A DNA stretch of 64,000 nt, taken from assembly GCA_034435635.1 (NCBI GenBank), contig DAOTWY010000025.1, positions 50,680 through 114,679 on the forward strand, read 5' to 3'. Of this stretch, positions 49,973 through 58,141 are shown one piece after another (positions within the stretch are counted from its first letter, which is position 1; every line of letters starts with the position of its first letter). The stretch comes from DAOTWY01 sp003696565 (GTDB lineage: Bacteria > Chloroflexota > Anaerolineae > Aggregatilineales > Phototrophicaceae). The notes beneath the pieces are model-generated. The model saw nothing but the letters and a program-made list of their open reading frames with translations. It was not told the DNA's origin and searched no databases. Both the position numbers and the translations under genes were made by a program.

Positions 49973-50978
49973 GCATGTTAGTAAACATTACGGCGCGTTG
50001 ACCGCTGTTGATAATATATCCTTTAAACTGGCAAAAGGGGAAATACTCGTTTTATTAGGGCATAGTGGATGTGGTAAAACGACTACGTTGCGCTTAATCG
50101 CCGGTTTGGAACGCCCTGATTCTGGTGAAATTATGATTGATAATCAGCTGGTTGCTGGTCATGGTACATGGATAGAGCCAGAAAACCGACGTGTGGGCTT
50201 GGTTTTTCAGGATTATGCCCTGTTTCCCCATTTAAGTGTTGAAAAAAATATTCTGTTTGGCTTGAATCGCTACCCTGGAGATAAAAAGTCCCGCGTGGCA
50301 GCAATGTTAGAACTGGCTGGCATGAATGGTTTAGGCAAGCGGATGCCACATGAGCTTTCTGGAGGGCAGCAGCAGCGTGTTGCTTTGGCACGTGCCCTAG
50401 CACCGGAGCCGGATGTTATTTTGTTGGATGAGCCATTTTCTAATTTGGATGCTGCTTTGCGTCATCGAATGCGGCAGGAAGTCCGCAATATGATTAAGCA
50501 AACTGGTGTAACGAGTGTGTTTGTCACGCATGACCAGGAAGAAGCCCTCAGCTTAGCGGATAAAATCGCTGTGATGTTTGACGGACATATGGCACAGTTT
50601 GGTACACCGCAGCAGCTTTATAATCAGCCCGTCAGCAAGCGTGTTGCAACCTTTATTGGAGAAGCCAACTTCATCTCTGCTCATGCAGATGGAATGACAG
50701 CCTCAAGCGTGTTTGGAATGTTACCTCTCCAACAAGCTGCCCATGGCAAGGTAGATTTGCTGTTGCGCCCGGAAATGATCGCCATTGTTGCTTGTGAAGA
50801 TGGGCAAGCGCAAGCTACTGTGACGAACACACAGTTCTTTGGGCATTACTTGCGTGTAGAAGCTATCTTAGATGACAATACCCCGTTGATGATCCGCGCT
50901 GCACCTTGGGATGTGTATGAACCTGGGCAACGGGTAGGGCTACGTGTGGAGCGTGAAGTGCTGGCACTTGGTCACTAA
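49956..50978 (+). CDS. Iron ABC transporter ATPase (FbpC type)
   Basis: 340 residues from the ATG at 49956, inside the end of the permease gene; a GTG at 49950 is a possible alternative. Walker A GHSGCGKTT, Q-loop FQDYALF, signature LSGGQQQ, Walker B VILLDEPFSNLD, switch His in VFVTHDQEEA. The C-terminal ~100 residues form a TOBE domain (LLLRPEMIAIVACEDGQAQA), as in FbpC and other uptake ATPases. Powers Fe(III) import with the two preceding genes. Confidence 0.93.
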   Translation: MVINIKHVSKHYGALTAVDNISFKLAKGEILVLLGHSGCGKTTTLRLIAGLERPDSGEIMIDNQLVAGHGTWIEPENRRVGLVFQDYALFPHLSVEKNILFGLNRYPGDKKSRVAAMLELAGMNGLGKRMPHELSGGQQQRVALARALAPEPDVILLDEPFSNLDAALRHRMRQEVRNMIKQTGVTSVFVTHDQEEALSLADKIAVMFDGHMAQFGTPQQLYNQPVSKRVATFIGEANFISAHADGMTASSVFGMLPLQQAAHGKVDLLLRPEMIAIVACEDGQAQATVTNTQFFGHYLRVEAILDDNTPLMIRAAPWDVYEPGQRVGLRVEREVLALGH

Positions 50979-51052
50979 CTTCTAAGCTGTAAATGCCTTT
51001 TGATTGTGGTATATTTAACGAATAAAAGTGGCGTTTTACAGGAGTCGTCTAC

Positions 51053-51577
51053 ATGGCAAATAAGATAGGCTTATTTTTCGGTAGTAGTACCGGCAATACA
51101 GAAGCCGTTTCCTATCAATTACAGGCGGAAATTAACAGCGTTGATGGCTGGGAATGTGATGTCCATAACATTGGCGCATCTACACCGGATTTGATCCTTA
51201 AATATAACTACCTCATCTTTGGCATCCCAACCTGGAACACCGGTGAGCTTCAAGATGATTGGGATATTTTCCTGCCGCGTATTGCAGAAATGGACTTTAA
51301 AGGCAAGAAAATCGCGCTGTTTGGGTTAGGGGATCAAAACGGTTACGGCTATAACTTTTTAGATGCGCTAGGTGTGCTGGCGGATGAAGTCCTCAAGCAA
51401 GGTGCAGACCTTTATGGGATGTGGAAGAACGACACATACCAATATGAAGAATCCAAAGCCGAAATTGAGGATCACTTCATGGGGTTAGGCGTAGATCAAG
51501 AAGGTCAGAGTGAGATGACCCCACAGCGCATCAAAGGATGGGTACAACAAGTGATTGCTGAGTTCTCACAAGCGTAA
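51053..51577 (+). CDS. fldA: Flavodoxin (long-chain)
   Basis: 174 residues, CAGGAG before the ATG. FMN phosphate loop FFGSSTGNTEAVS at residues ~9-21, PTWNTGELQDDWD with the flavin-stacking Trp, and LFGLGDQNGYGYNF with the second stacking aromatic. The ~20-residue insertion marks it as long-chain. Flavodoxins replace ferredoxin when iron is scarce, and its place 74 bases after an iron importer fits that use. A terminator follows. Confidence 0.95.
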   Translation: MANKIGLFFGSSTGNTEAVSYQLQAEINSVDGWECDVHNIGASTPDLILKYNYLIFGIPTWNTGELQDDWDIFLPRIAEMDFKGKKIALFGLGDQNGYGYNFLDALGVLADEVLKQGADLYGMWKNDTYQYEESKAEIEDHFMGLGVDQEGQSEMTPQRIKGWVQQVIAEFSQA

Positions 51578-51629
51578 AACAGTTTTGCTTGTTACTCTAC
51601 CCATAATCTGACAGTGTTCTTCAAATTAG

Positions 51630-51657
51630 ACGGGCGTGATCATCACGCTCGTTTTTG
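51630..51657 (+). terminator. Rho-independent terminator after flavodoxin
   Basis: ACGGGCGTGAT (51630-51640) pairs with ATCACGCTCGT (51642-51652), one G-T wobble, and five T follow. Ends the iron transporter/flavodoxin unit. Confidence 0.88.
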
Positions 51658-51781
51658 TCCTTTAAGAAATTCCATGAGCTGAATTGCGAAAATTCTGAGG
51701 AATGTATCTTGAAATTCCGCCAGAAATCATTACAATGAGGCGCAAGTTGAATACTAACCACCTATTACTTATAAGCGTGGA

Positions 51782-51810
51782 TAGACATTCTAAAAGCACA
51801 GTGGTAAAAT
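51782..51810 (+). promoter_or_regulatory. Sigma70-type promoter of the tRNA-Pro/tRNA-Gly unit
   Basis: TAGACA (51782-51787), 17-base spacer, TAAAAT (51805-51810). The tRNA begins 10 bases later. Confidence 0.65.
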
Positions 51811-51819
51811 AACACTATT

Positions 51820-51893
51820 CGGGGTGTGGCGCAGTCCGGTAGCGCGCACGGTTTGGGTCCGTGAGGTCCCCGGTTCGAGTCCGGGCACCCCGA
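51820..51893 (+). tRNA. tRNA-Pro (anticodon TGG)
   Basis: Full cloverleaf: acceptor CGGGGTG/CACCCCG, D stem GCGC/GCGC, anticodon stem CACGG/CCGTG with loop TTTGGGT, T arm CCCGG-TTCGAGT-CCGGG, discriminator A. CCA is not encoded. Confidence 0.95.
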
Positions 51894-51899
51894 CTAAAT

Positions 51900-51970
51900 G
51901 CGGGTATGGTGTAATGGTAGCACGCGACCCTTCCAAGGTCTCAGTACGAGTTCGAATCTCGTTACCCGCT
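51900..51970 (+). tRNA. tRNA-Gly (anticodon TCC)
   Basis: Acceptor GCGGGTA/TACCCGC, anticodon stem CGACC/GGTCT with loop CTTCCAA, T arm ACGAG-TTCGAAT-CTCGT, discriminator T as usual for tRNA-Gly. Six bases after tRNA-Pro, so the two share a transcript. CCA not encoded. Confidence 0.95.
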
Positions 51971-51971
51971 C

Positions 51972-52005
51972 AAAAGACGCAATCAAATAAGTTGCGTCTT
52001 TTTTG
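51972..52005 (+). terminator. Rho-independent terminator after tRNA-Gly
   Basis: AAAAGACGCAA (51972-51982)/TTGCGTCTTTT (51992-52002), perfect 11-bp stem running into a T tract. Confidence 0.93.
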
Positions 52006-52008
52006 TTA

Positions 52009-52037
52009 TTGACTTTTTGGCATGCTATTCGTAAGAT
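52009..52037 (+). promoter_or_regulatory. Sigma70-type promoter of tRNA-Met
   Basis: TTGACT (52009-52014), 17-base spacer, TAAGAT (52032-52037), with the tRNA starting 10 bases downstream. One of the closest consensus matches in the window. Confidence 0.8.
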
Positions 52038-52046
52038 ACCAATATC

Positions 52047-52118
52047 GGGTCCATAGCTCAACGGCAGAGCAGGCGGCTCATAACCGCTCGGTTACAGGTT
52101 CGAATCCTGTTGGACCCA
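52047..52118 (+). tRNA. tRNA with CAT anticodon (elongator Met or Ile2)
   Basis: Acceptor GGGTCCA/TGGACCC, D arm TAGCTC..AGAGCA, anticodon stem GGCGG/CCGCT with loop CTCATAA, T arm ACAGG-TTCGAAT-CCTGT, discriminator A; CCA not encoded. It is not the initiator type, as the anticodon stem lacks the three G-C pairs. Whether C34 is modified to lysidine (Ile2) cannot be told by eye. Confidence 0.92.
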
Positions 52119-52583
52119 TTATGTTATCCCCTGAATTGTTTTTAAAACCTCTTGTACCTCAGGAAACACACGCTCTGTAGGCATCAGCCACTTTTCTTGC
52201 AAAATGTAATGTTTATCTATCAGAAGCACCCCCGGGTGTCGATCCATTTTATAAGCGTGATGTACTGCACCATCTTCATCTGCTAATGTTGGGAAAGGTA
52301 TCGGTAACGGGCTACTCATATGAAACCCGTTTAATGTGCTGATGGTTTCTCTTAAAATAAGTGTCACTGGTGTTTCTAACATACTGAACTTATAGGCGTG
52401 TCGTTGTAACCAAAAGATTCGCCGAACGCTGCTTTGATGCCATATTCCACCAATAAACGCCAATAACGCGCCGCGTTTGCCCATGATCATTTCTAGCGTG
52501 ACCTGTGCTTGCTGATGATCTAATAACTTAAAGCCTGGAACAGATGAGTGAATTGGTAAACCTAGTTCGATGGTTTCGTTCAT
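52119..52583 (-). CDS. Redoxin (AhpC/TSA-like) fold protein without cysteine
   Basis: 154 residues. Overall order resembles peroxiredoxin/thioredoxin-like proteins: PGFKLLDHQQAQVTLEMIMG, a strand LLAFIGGIWHQSSVRRIFWLQRHA where a peroxiredoxin has its CP loop, then PFPTLADEDGAVHHAYKM and HPGVLLIDKHYILQEKW. The peroxidatic Cys position reads WHQSS, and the protein has no Cys at all. It cannot be a thiol peroxidase, so a binding or structural role is more likely. GAGG lies 8 nt before the ATG. Its stop touches the end of tRNA-Met on the opposite strand. Confidence 0.65.
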   Translation of the reverse strand: MNETIELGLPIHSSVPGFKLLDHQQAQVTLEMIMGKRGALLAFIGGIWHQSSVRRIFWLQRHAYKFSMLETPVTLILRETISTLNGFHMSSPLPIPFPTLADEDGAVHHAYKMDRHPGVLLIDKHYILQEKWLMPTERVFPEVQEVLKTIQGIT

Positions 52584-52748
52584 GATGTAAACCTCAATAA
52601 AGCCTTGATGATTACTTCTATTATAAATTCTAAATTAATTTTTATTCCATTAATGTTCGCAATATCGGTGGTTAAACGTAAGATTTATGGGGCTGAGTTT
52701 TATCACACTTTGCGGTATTATTGGTCTTATGTGAACAGGAGGTTTTTT

Positions 52749-53816
52749 ATGACCCACAAATGGTTTGTTTTTCTGCTTGTGTTGTTCTGTGTGGCGGGCG
52801 GTATTATGGCACAAGATGACACAACGGATGATACACAAGCGCAATCCACTGTTGAAATTTTTGTGGTCTTATGTGAAGACCGCGCTGTGGTGCAATTCAC
52901 CGGTGTGATGCAGCCTGGTTACGATATTTATTATCAAATCTTTTCTCAACCCGGTGGTGCTGGAACCGAATTAACGAGCTTGCGCCGTGTGCAGGTGAAT
53001 GGCAGCTATAACTTTTCTGAAACGGTGACCTATTCCGGCGGGACGATCCCAGGCAATACTGCTGGTAGTATGTATACTGCTATTGCCGTGGAAGGTAACC
53101 CGAGTAACGCGGTGTGGAGTGATTATGTTTCGGATTTGCAGGATGGCTGCCGAGATAACACCAGCGCACCAGCCGGGGATACTAGCACACCCTCATCATC
53201 ATCATCCACGACAACGACTACCACCTCTTCCATTAGTAATGGACAGTTTTCGGATGGCACTAGTGCTATTTTGTCTCCGTTTGGTGGTGTGGTAAATCCC
53301 AACTATATCCCACCAGAAAAACCATTAGTGCAACTTGGTGCACGTGAGGAATTTATTCTCCCGCGTCAAGAAACACCGGGGCTAGTCTTTGCGGAATGTG
53401 AGGACTATGATGTGGCAGAACCTGGTATTATCTATGACACAGACAATGTTATTGTCTTTTGGTCATGGTTTGCACGCACACAAGACCAACTACTTGACCA
53501 CATTGAAAACGCAAACTACTCCGTTACTTATTATCAAACATTACCCCTACCAAACCCAATTACAACAGGCATCCGGCGGGAACGCGGCTTATATTGGGTG
53601 TTCTATTATTCCGTTTTAGGCAATTTACGCCCCGGACAATATTACATTGAATATAAGGTAACTTGGGATAAACCGATTTTTGATGGCTATGATGAATACG
53701 GACCTGGCACAGATTACCCGGAATTGGTTAGCGGGTGTGAGTTTACCGTCTTGCCGAATTTACAAGGGGTGCCTGTCAGCCATAACCCGTGGCCCTATCA
53801 ATATTTGAATCCATAA
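52749..53816 (+). CDS. Secreted protein of unknown function with Ser/Thr linker
   Basis: 355 residues from the ATG at 52749, which has AGGAGG 6 nt upstream. Signal peptide (1-21, ending IMAQ). A first beta-rich domain (~30-120: VEIFVVLCEDRAVVQFTGVM..) could be an Ig or fibronectin-like sandwich. A Ser/Thr-only linker (~135-160) follows, then a second beta-rich domain (~200-350) with many aromatic residues. Two Cys pairs fit disulfides. Not recognised; probably on the surface. It ends 2 bases before the rsmG start. Confidence 0.6.
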   Translation: MTHKWFVFLLVLFCVAGGIMAQDDTTDDTQAQSTVEIFVVLCEDRAVVQFTGVMQPGYDIYYQIFSQPGGAGTELTSLRRVQVNGSYNFSETVTYSGGTIPGNTAGSMYTAIAVEGNPSNAVWSDYVSDLQDGCRDNTSAPAGDTSTPSSSSSTTTTTTSSISNGQFSDGTSAILSPFGGVVNPNYIPPEKPLVQLGAREEFILPRQETPGLVFAECEDYDVAEPGIIYDTDNVIVFWSWFARTQDQLLDHIENANYSVTYYQTLPLPNPITTGIRRERGLYWVFYYSVLGNLRPGQYYIEYKVTWDKPIFDGYDEYGPGTDYPELVSGCEFTVLPNLQGVPVSHNPWPYQYLNP

Positions 53817-53818
53817 CC

Positions 53819-54532
53819 ATGATCGATATTGTCCAGCAGGCAAAAGACCTATTCAGCCTGACTATTACACCAGAACAGCACAACGCGCTCCAACAATATG
53901 CTAATCTACTGCTGGAATGGAATAGCCACACAAACCTAACCGCCATCACTGACCCGAATGAGATGGCGGTTAGGCACTTCTTAGATTCGATGTCTCTGGT
54001 GACTGTTTCTCCTTTTAGAGATGGGTCTAATGTCATTGATGTTGGCACAGGGGCAGGCTTTCCTGGTTTGCCCTTGGCGATTCTCTTTCCACAAGTTCAT
54101 GTCACCTTGATGGATTCCACCGGCAAAAAGATCAATTTCCTGGAACATGTGATTAAAACACTTGGGTTGAAAAATACCCGCACCCTCAAAGCACGCGCGG
54201 AGGAAGCCGGGCAAATTTCACACTACCGCGCACATTATGATTTGGTCGTGGCACGAGCAGTTGCTCGGTTACCTATTTTGCTGGAATATTTGCTGCCATT
54301 AGCACGCATTGGGGGGCTATGTGTGGCGATGAAAGGCAGTACTGCTCAACAAGAAGCGGCCGATTCGCAAAAAGCATTGAAGGAATTGCGCGGGGTGCTT
54401 AAGGTTATTCAACCTGTGCAACTCCCCACGCTGGATTATCTGCATTATCTTGTGATCGTGGAAAAAACAGGTAAAACACCTGCTAAGTATCCGCGTTCAC
54501 CAGGCACCCCCACCAAGCATCCACTTGTATGA
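53819..54532 (+). CDS. rsmG: 16S rRNA (guanine527-N7)-methyltransferase RsmG
   Basis: 237 residues from the ATG at 53819, two bases after the previous stop. Family features: LLEWNSHTNLTAITDPNEMAVRHFLDS, SAM motif VIDVGTGAGFPGLPLAI, MDSTGKKINFLEHV, VVARAVARLPILLEYLLPL, and the terminal YPRSPGTPTKHPL typical of RsmG. Methylates G527 in the 530 loop of 16S rRNA. Not next to gidA or parAB here. Confidence 0.95.
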   Translation: MIDIVQQAKDLFSLTITPEQHNALQQYANLLLEWNSHTNLTAITDPNEMAVRHFLDSMSLVTVSPFRDGSNVIDVGTGAGFPGLPLAILFPQVHVTLMDSTGKKINFLEHVIKTLGLKNTRTLKARAEEAGQISHYRAHYDLVVARAVARLPILLEYLLPLARIGGLCVAMKGSTAQQEAADSQKALKELRGVLKVIQPVQLPTLDYLHYLVIVEKTGKTPAKYPRSPGTPTKHPLV

Positions 54533-54547
54533 GGGATAGATTTCTCT

Positions 54548-55789
54548 TTAGGTGTCTGCCTCGTTATCTACTGGTATAGGCTCAGGTTGTTCATGCTCAA
54601 TGGGTTGTGTTGATTGCGATGCAGGCTGATGAGAATCAACCTCTTGCGTTGGGCGTGCGCCATTGGCAGTTGGTTTTAGTTCAGTTGCTGCCAAAATTGT
54701 TTGCTGCCGTTCATAACGCTGTTGTGCGAGTTTACGCAGGTCTTCCACCAAATCAGACTCATCTGTGATCTCTGCACCCAGCAAAGATTCCATCACATCC
54801 TCTAATGTGATGACTCCGGCTGTCCCACCATATTCATCAATCACCAGTAGGATATGCTGCTGATTTTGCATCAAAACATCCATCGCCTTGGTGAGAACGA
54901 GTGTTTCTGGTACAGCATGAATGGGGCGTAAAAAGTCCTTCAAACGCATATCATGGCGATCTGCTGCAGCGTATTTCAACACATCATAGCGCAGGATAAA
55001 GCCGGTGATGTCGTCGATGTTCTCGCCATAAACTGGAATGCGGGAGTATGGCAGCATCCGCTGCTTGCTGGTTTCTAAAACTTGCCCAACAGTCATATCT
55101 TGTTGAAACGCTAAGACAACCGTGCGCGGGGTCATAATATCCCCAACTTGCACTTTATCGAGGTGTAGCAAGTTCTTTAGAATACGGTTCTCGTTTTCAT
55201 TGAGAGAGCCTTCTTCTGCGCTGATGTGTGCCATCATCTCAATTTCGGCGCGGGTGATGGTGGGGAGTTTTTCCTCTGGTGTAATTAAGCGGGTCATCGC
55301 TTTAAATGCCCACACTGCCGGATACAACCCCAATACCAGGAACCGAATGGTGTAGGCATTAAATGTAAAAAGTTGTTTCCAATAAACTGCGCCAACGGTC
55401 TTTGGAATAATTTCGGAGAAGATCAGGATGAGCAGGGTCAGCACAAATGTGATGACGGCTGCCCATTGGCTCCCAAATACGCCAACGGCTTGTGCCCCGG
55501 CACCTGCAGCCCCCACTGTGTGCGCAAAAGTATTCAGTGTCAGGATGGCTGTAATCGGTTCGTCCACGTTTTCCTTTGCCATCTGCATCCAACGTCCGGC
55601 GCGGTTGCCATCTTGTGCTTTGGTTTCAATATAAGTTGATGGGGTGGAAAGCAAGCCTGCTTCTAGCATAGAGCATAGAAATGAAAAAGCAATTGCAATG
55701 GTGATAAAGAGCAATAAGCCGCCTAATGTACCGGATGCTTCACCGGTAGGGGCGGTAGCAGCTAATATAAAACTGTCGATTATGTCCAT
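54548..55789 (-). CDS. CNNM/CBS transporter-like protein (HlyC/CorC family)
   Basis: 413 residues. The N-terminal CNNM (DUF21) domain has four membrane segments (LLLFITIAIAFSFLCSMLEAGLLS.., VITFVLTLLILIFSEIIPKTVG). Two CBS domains follow (VGDIMTPRTVVLAFQ, FLRPIHAVPETLVLTKAMDVLM, DEYGGTAGVITLEDVMESLLG). The usual C-terminal CorC_HlyC domain is absent; instead there is a Gln/Pro-rich tail of ~60 residues. Relatives are involved in Mg2+ export or resistance. The single gene is convergent with rsmG. Confidence 0.9.
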   Translation of the reverse strand: MDIIDSFILAATAPTGEASGTLGGLLLFITIAIAFSFLCSMLEAGLLSTPSTYIETKAQDGNRAGRWMQMAKENVDEPITAILTLNTFAHTVGAAGAGAQAVGVFGSQWAAVITFVLTLLILIFSEIIPKTVGAVYWKQLFTFNAYTIRFLVLGLYPAVWAFKAMTRLITPEEKLPTITRAEIEMMAHISAEEGSLNENENRILKNLLHLDKVQVGDIMTPRTVVLAFQQDMTVGQVLETSKQRMLPYSRIPVYGENIDDITGFILRYDVLKYAAADRHDMRLKDFLRPIHAVPETLVLTKAMDVLMQNQQHILLVIDEYGGTAGVITLEDVMESLLGAEITDESDLVEDLRKLAQQRYERQQTILAATELKPTANGARPTQEVDSHQPASQSTQPIEHEQPEPIPVDNEADT

Positions 55790-55855
55790 AATCCTTGCAT
55801 CAATAATGGTCAGATTGGCAACAGTATATCACATTATTGCGCTGTTGGGATAATC

Positions 55856-56947
55856 TTAATTAAGTTGTGATGATTCACTGCGAGTCGTTCCTTCAATTTC
55901 CAGCACAAAATCTGCCCCAAATGCCCCTGCAGGCGTTAATGCTCCGCTGAACTTGCCATCTAAAACACGCTCAACCGCTCGAATTGCGGCTAACTTGGTA
56001 AATTGATACCCTTCTAGAGTTTCTAGCTGTGCTTCAACCTGCTCGCCTGTGGCGTTTTTGGCGCGGGCGACAATATAAGAACGGGCAGTTTGGCGGGTAT
56101 GCTCACTTGGTCCGGTGATACGCCGGTCAATTTGTCGTCCTGCCCATTGACGAATCATCTGGCTTTTCATCATCCAACGCAACGGCGTGCCGAATAACTT
56201 CATGAGGCGGATTTGAGACGGCGGTAGAGTCATATAAGCGGTGATGTTTGGGATGCCAGTCGTGCGATACGCTGTACTAACATCTCCCCAGGGAATGGCA
56301 ATCGCTTGTAATGTGCGACCGTTTAGATGAACGCTTGTTGTATGTGTACCAAAATCGACAGGCAATAGTTTGCCGCCGCGGCGGATTTGGTTGCCACGTG
56401 GCAGCATCTCTAAAAAGCTTTTAAGCGTTCCGGCGGACATGCCAAAATCGTCTTTGTTTGGGCTGAGGGCAGAAATCACAATTTCCAATTCGGTTGCGTC
56501 TGGTAATTGCTCAGCAACATATCGCCCCAGGCAATCGCTTGGCACAATATCAAACCCAACGCCGGGTAACAACACGATATTTTTTTGCTTAGCGGCAGAG
56601 TCATGTGTAAAGACATATTCAAATACGTTGATCTCGCCAGTGATATCTAGATAATGTACGCCGTTATCTAAGCAGGCGGTAAGCATAGGTGCGCATGTAT
56701 GGGTAAACGGTCCAGCGGCATGTAACACCAATGTCGTGCCAGATTTGTTGATTTGTTCGGCGACATAATGCGGGTTATCTAGCTCAAACGCCATATATGT
56801 CAAACCGTGTTGCGCCGCTAATGGTTTGAGCTTTGCTTCAGAGCGTCCTGCCAAAATTGGCTTGTGCCCACGTGCAACCGCTTCTTCGACTAATAATTTA
56901 CCTGTGTAACCGGTGGCACCGTAAATCATCCACATATGTGTTTTCAT
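55856..56947 (-). CDS. Saccharopine dehydrogenase-like NAD(P)-binding protein
   Basis: 363 residues. N-terminal Rossmann fold MIYGATGYTGKLLVEEAVARG with GRS after beta-2 (LAGRSEAKL) suggests NADP. Further motifs: VLHAAGPFTHTCAPMLTACLDNGVHYLDITGE and LLPGVGFDIVPSDCLG, typical of the Sccpdh_NADP/trans-acting enoyl reductase group. Those proteins reduce polyketide or lipid intermediates in actinobacteria; saccharopine itself is not implied. Next on the strand is the NYN gene (15-base gap upstream), so they may be co-transcribed. Confidence 0.83.
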   Translation of the reverse strand: MKTHMWMIYGATGYTGKLLVEEAVARGHKPILAGRSEAKLKPLAAQHGLTYMAFELDNPHYVAEQINKSGTTLVLHAAGPFTHTCAPMLTACLDNGVHYLDITGEINVFEYVFTHDSAAKQKNIVLLPGVGFDIVPSDCLGRYVAEQLPDATELEIVISALSPNKDDFGMSAGTLKSFLEMLPRGNQIRRGGKLLPVDFGTHTTSVHLNGRTLQAIAIPWGDVSTAYRTTGIPNITAYMTLPPSQIRLMKLFGTPLRWMMKSQMIRQWAGRQIDRRITGPSEHTRQTARSYIVARAKNATGEQVEAQLETLEGYQFTKLAAIRAVERVLDGKFSGALTPAGAFGADFVLEIEGTTRSESSQLN

Positions 56948-56962
56948 CCTTTTTATTGAACA

Positions 56963-57430
56963 TCATTCTTCCCCAAAGATTTTAAGCCATTCTTCTATTT
57001 CAGCATCGGTGAGTTTAAGGTTGGCATCTTCGTCTACACCAGGTTTTATGGGCGGGGCGGGGCGTTGTAATAGAGCGGCAAATTCAGCGGATTTTAAGGT
57101 TTGCATCCCACGTAATTTTGCTTGGTCTAACACTTCATGATCAGAAGAAACGACAATGAGCATTTTGGGATTTCGCTCTTTGCGGATGCGTTCCATAATG
57201 ATTTGATCGGCATTGCTTTGATGTGGTGCAAAAATCACCTTGACACCGCGCGTAGACATCCGTGATTCACCACCAGGTAAGCCAGAGTCAAAAACAACGG
57301 TACACTTTTGCTTGGTACGCGCCACAAACCCACTTAGTTTTTGGACAAGCAATGCCTCATCATTTGGGTCGTTTAGGTCAATATCTGGCAACTTGCCAAT
57401 CAGATTGTGACCATCAATTAAGTACGGCAT
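56963..57430 (-). CDS. NYN-domain (YacP/Rae1-like) putative ribonuclease
   Basis: 155 residues. The PIN-like acidic residues stand at LIDGHNLI (D7), VVFDSG, ADQIIMERI and VSSDHEV, as in YacP-type NYN nucleases such as B. subtilis Rae1, which cuts mRNA on ribosomes. A C-terminal acidic helix (DAEIEEWLKIFGEE) follows a Pro-rich link. Family clear; target unknown. Confidence 0.88.
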   Translation of the reverse strand: MPYLIDGHNLIGKLPDIDLNDPNDEALLVQKLSGFVARTKQKCTVVFDSGLPGGESRMSTRGVKVIFAPHQSNADQIIMERIRKERNPKMLIVVSSDHEVLDQAKLRGMQTLKSAEFAALLQRPAPPIKPGVDEDANLKLTDAEIEEWLKIFGEE

Positions 57431-57560
57431 TGTGATTGTTTCCCTTTACTTGGTTTGTTTGTTAATATAGCATATAAACGAATTTTTACACTGGATTATT
57501 CAAAACGCTTACCCTGCTATAATTTATTATGGAAGCCGTGATTAAAAATAGGTAATCTCC

Positions 57561-58136
57561 ATGCAGAATGAAGATAAACAGTTCAATGACCCGGAAAGCA
57601 CAGAAAACCAGAGTCAAGGTAATTCAGATCAATCTCAATCAGCTGAAAAAAATCAAAAGCCATCTGATTTTGACACCAACATTCTGGATGATAAACAAAA
57701 TGAAAACCATGATCCATTTTCTACACAGGTGTTTGATCCATCTGAAGTGGCTCCGTTGGGGGCTGTGGAACTGGTTGAAGCACCAATACCGGATCGCTTA
57801 CGGATTATCATGCCAGATGCCAGTGTGTTGGTTTTTGATGAGTTCACGCCATATTTGATTATCGGACGCAAGACTCGTAGTGGCAAGGTTAATATTGATA
57901 TTGATCTCATGCCATATGATGCGGGGGTCAACGGTGTGTCTCGGGTACATGCTATGATTATGGCAGATAGCACAGGGATGATGATTAAAGACCTGAATAG
58001 TACCAATGGCACGTTTTTGAATGGACAGCAGCTACAAAGTTCTCGCCCATATCCCTTACGGTCTGGTGATCGTGTAAAATGTGGTAACTTAAAGATTGAA
58101 GTGATTTTTGAGGATTTTGAAACCAAACAGGAATAG
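57561..58136 (+). CDS. FHA-domain protein
   Basis: 191 residues. Residues 1-65 are Gln/Asn/Ser-rich and disordered, with possible phosphorylation sites. The FHA domain (~85-180) shows IIGRKTRS, VNGVSRVHAMI (phosphothreonine-binding Ser-Arg and His) and LNSTNGTFLNGQ. It binds phosphothreonine peptides and is thus a natural partner of the three Ser/Thr kinases in the window. Five bases separate it from the LysM/LTD gene, so they form an operon. Confidence 0.9.
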   Translation: MQNEDKQFNDPESTENQSQGNSDQSQSAEKNQKPSDFDTNILDDKQNENHDPFSTQVFDPSEVAPLGAVELVEAPIPDRLRIIMPDASVLVFDEFTPYLIIGRKTRSGKVNIDIDLMPYDAGVNGVSRVHAMIMADSTGMMIKDLNSTNGTFLNGQQLQSSRPYPLRSGDRVKCGNLKIEVIFEDFETKQE

Positions 58137-58141
58137 AATTT

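Noticed and set aside
53150..53235. Ser/Thr-rich tract as a simple-sequence repeat element
   Set aside because: It is an in-frame protein linker with mixed codons, not a DNA-level repeat array.
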